Positions 63,497-64,000 of a stretch of 64,000 nucleotides of DNA are shown here, in pieces; within the stretch, counting starts at the first letter, position 1, and every line of letters starts with the position of its first letter. Under the pieces are notes generated by a model. That model saw only the letters and a program-made list of their open reading frames with translations, made no database searches and was not told the DNA's origin. The DNA is from CAWJJM01 sp963843275 (GTDB lineage Bacteria > Acidobacteriota > Thermoanaerobaculia > Multivoradales > JBCCEF01). The stretch lies in NCBI GenBank assembly GCA_963843275.1, contig CAWJJM010000012.1, positions 1,972,332 through 2,036,331 of the forward strand. Direction: 5' to 3'. The position numbers were made by a program, and so were the translations under genes.

Positions 63497-63751
63497 TCAC
63501 CTCGACGCGACCACTCCGGCGATCGCTAGAGCGAAGCCGAGCAGGGTTGGTGCGAACGCCGAGATGGCAACGAAGGCGGGGCCGATGAGCAGCCCGGAGC
63601 CGACGGTGATGTCCCCCACCGCCACGGTGTCGACGACGGTGTTTGTCGCGGTGTCGATCACCGAGGCGTCGTCGGCAGAGGGATGTGAGACGTAGACCCG
63701 CTTGCCGTCAACCGTGTAACATTCAGACCCGGTGATCATCGGCGAGAACAT
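63497..63751 (-). pseudogene. YVTN beta-propeller repeat fragment
   Basis: 84-residue open frame containing one 7-bladed-propeller (YVTN) repeat unit: GKRVYVSHPSADDASVIDT then NTVVDTVAVGDITVGSG, ending in a hydrophobic stretch LIGPAFVAISAF. Complete proteins have several repeats and a signal peptide, so this is a remnant or a truncated copy. No Shine-Dalgarno precedes the ATG. The composition is more A/T-rich than the main chromosome here. Confidence 0.4.
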
Positions 63752-63812
63752 TCTGCAAGGAGGCCGCCTACATTCCTAGCGCCCGGTCGCCAGTGCGTCG
63801 CCGCTGAGCGGC

Positions 63813-63941
63813 TTGGAGCCAACTCCGCATTTTCGAGCGTTCATCGCGCAACTCGCCTTCCGGCTGGGGGTGGCCCTTGCCGCAGCCGAGGTGGAGCGTG
63901 AAGCCCAACCTGACATCTCCGCAGAGAATCCACTGAAATGA
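63813..63941 (+). CDS. Small ~42-residue ORF at the window edge
   Basis: From a TTG at 63813: EPTPHFRAFIAQLAFRLGVALAAAE then VEREAQPDISAENPLK. The amphipathic helix and acidic tail look like a real small protein, and the codon use differs from the surroundings. No RBS is clear. It could also be the end of a longer disrupted gene. Confidence 0.35.
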   Translation: MEPTPHFRAFIAQLAFRLGVALAAAEVEREAQPDISAENPLK

Positions 63942-64000
63942 GCGTCTTTGACCGCAGCATCCAACTAAGCGTGGATACCTCCTCCTGGGGGGGCGCACCG

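Noticed and set aside
63768..63998. Two overlapping Arg/Cys-rich - strand ORFs
   Set aside because: They overlap each other and a more protein-like + strand ORF, and have no start signal.
1..64000. CRISPR arrays, tRNA and rRNA genes, complete insertion sequences
   Set aside because: No spaced repeat series, no cloverleaf-like segment and no transposase was recognised by eye. A dedicated RNA search would be decisive.

Overview
The window comes from a very GC-rich bacterium, probably an acidobacterium (Thermoanaerobaculia-like). This placement is an inference. It rests on extreme G/C at third codon positions, an ADOP/MacB-type orphan FtsX permease, lipoprotein sulfatase-TPR fusions, many secreted beta-helix proteins and C-terminal sorting signals of the VPxLG type. 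No rRNA, tRNA, CRISPR array or complete insertion sequence was seen.

Region 1 (1-12.6 kb) is a beta-glucoside (cellobiose-like) utilisation locus. The + strand carries a sugar-binding protein (cut by the window edge), two ABC permeases, a secreted discoidin-domain six-hairpin protein and a GH94 phosphorylase. The - strand carries an MsmK/UgpC-type ABC ATPase overlapping a GH1 beta-glucosidase. Two paralogous secreted beta-helix proteins (8.2-10.1 kb and 12.8-14.6 kb) bracket the - strand pair. The locus carries about eleven single-base insertions and one nonsense codon. This is either a low-quality stretch of consensus sequence or a decaying pathway.

Region 2 (14.6-32.3 kb) is a mixed housekeeping/accessory stretch: a PPOX-type flavoprotein and thioesterase, a secreted two-repeat protein, a subtilase, a methyltransferase, a small lipoprotein, a SpoIIE-type membrane phosphatase, a B12/radical-SAM protein, a tandem pair of secreted paralogues, two GNAT acetyltransferases, a VOC protein, a pair of paralogous membrane proteins, a C-terminally sorted secreted protein and a HEAT/DUF4388 protein.

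Region 3 (32.4-50.1 kb) has two sulfatase-fold enzymes with Thr at the formylglycine position, a TetR-controlled RND efflux operon (TetR, TolC, adaptor, RND pump) behind a readable promoter-operator, a large beta-helix surface protein with a strong promoter, two membrane proteins and the ADOP permease.

Region 4 (50.4-64 kb) has a visibly less GC-rich trypsin-like protease sharing its C-terminal domain with the 23-25 kb pair, an unrecognised 1016-residue protein, two toxin-antitoxin pairs (RHH-PIN and VapBC-like), an amidase lipoprotein, a miniature C-terminally sorted protein next to a B-domain surface protein, and a second TetR plus MFS efflux operon. The right edge is A/T-richer and holds only fragments. 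Strong GC hairpins sit at most convergent gene ends and probably terminate transcription.
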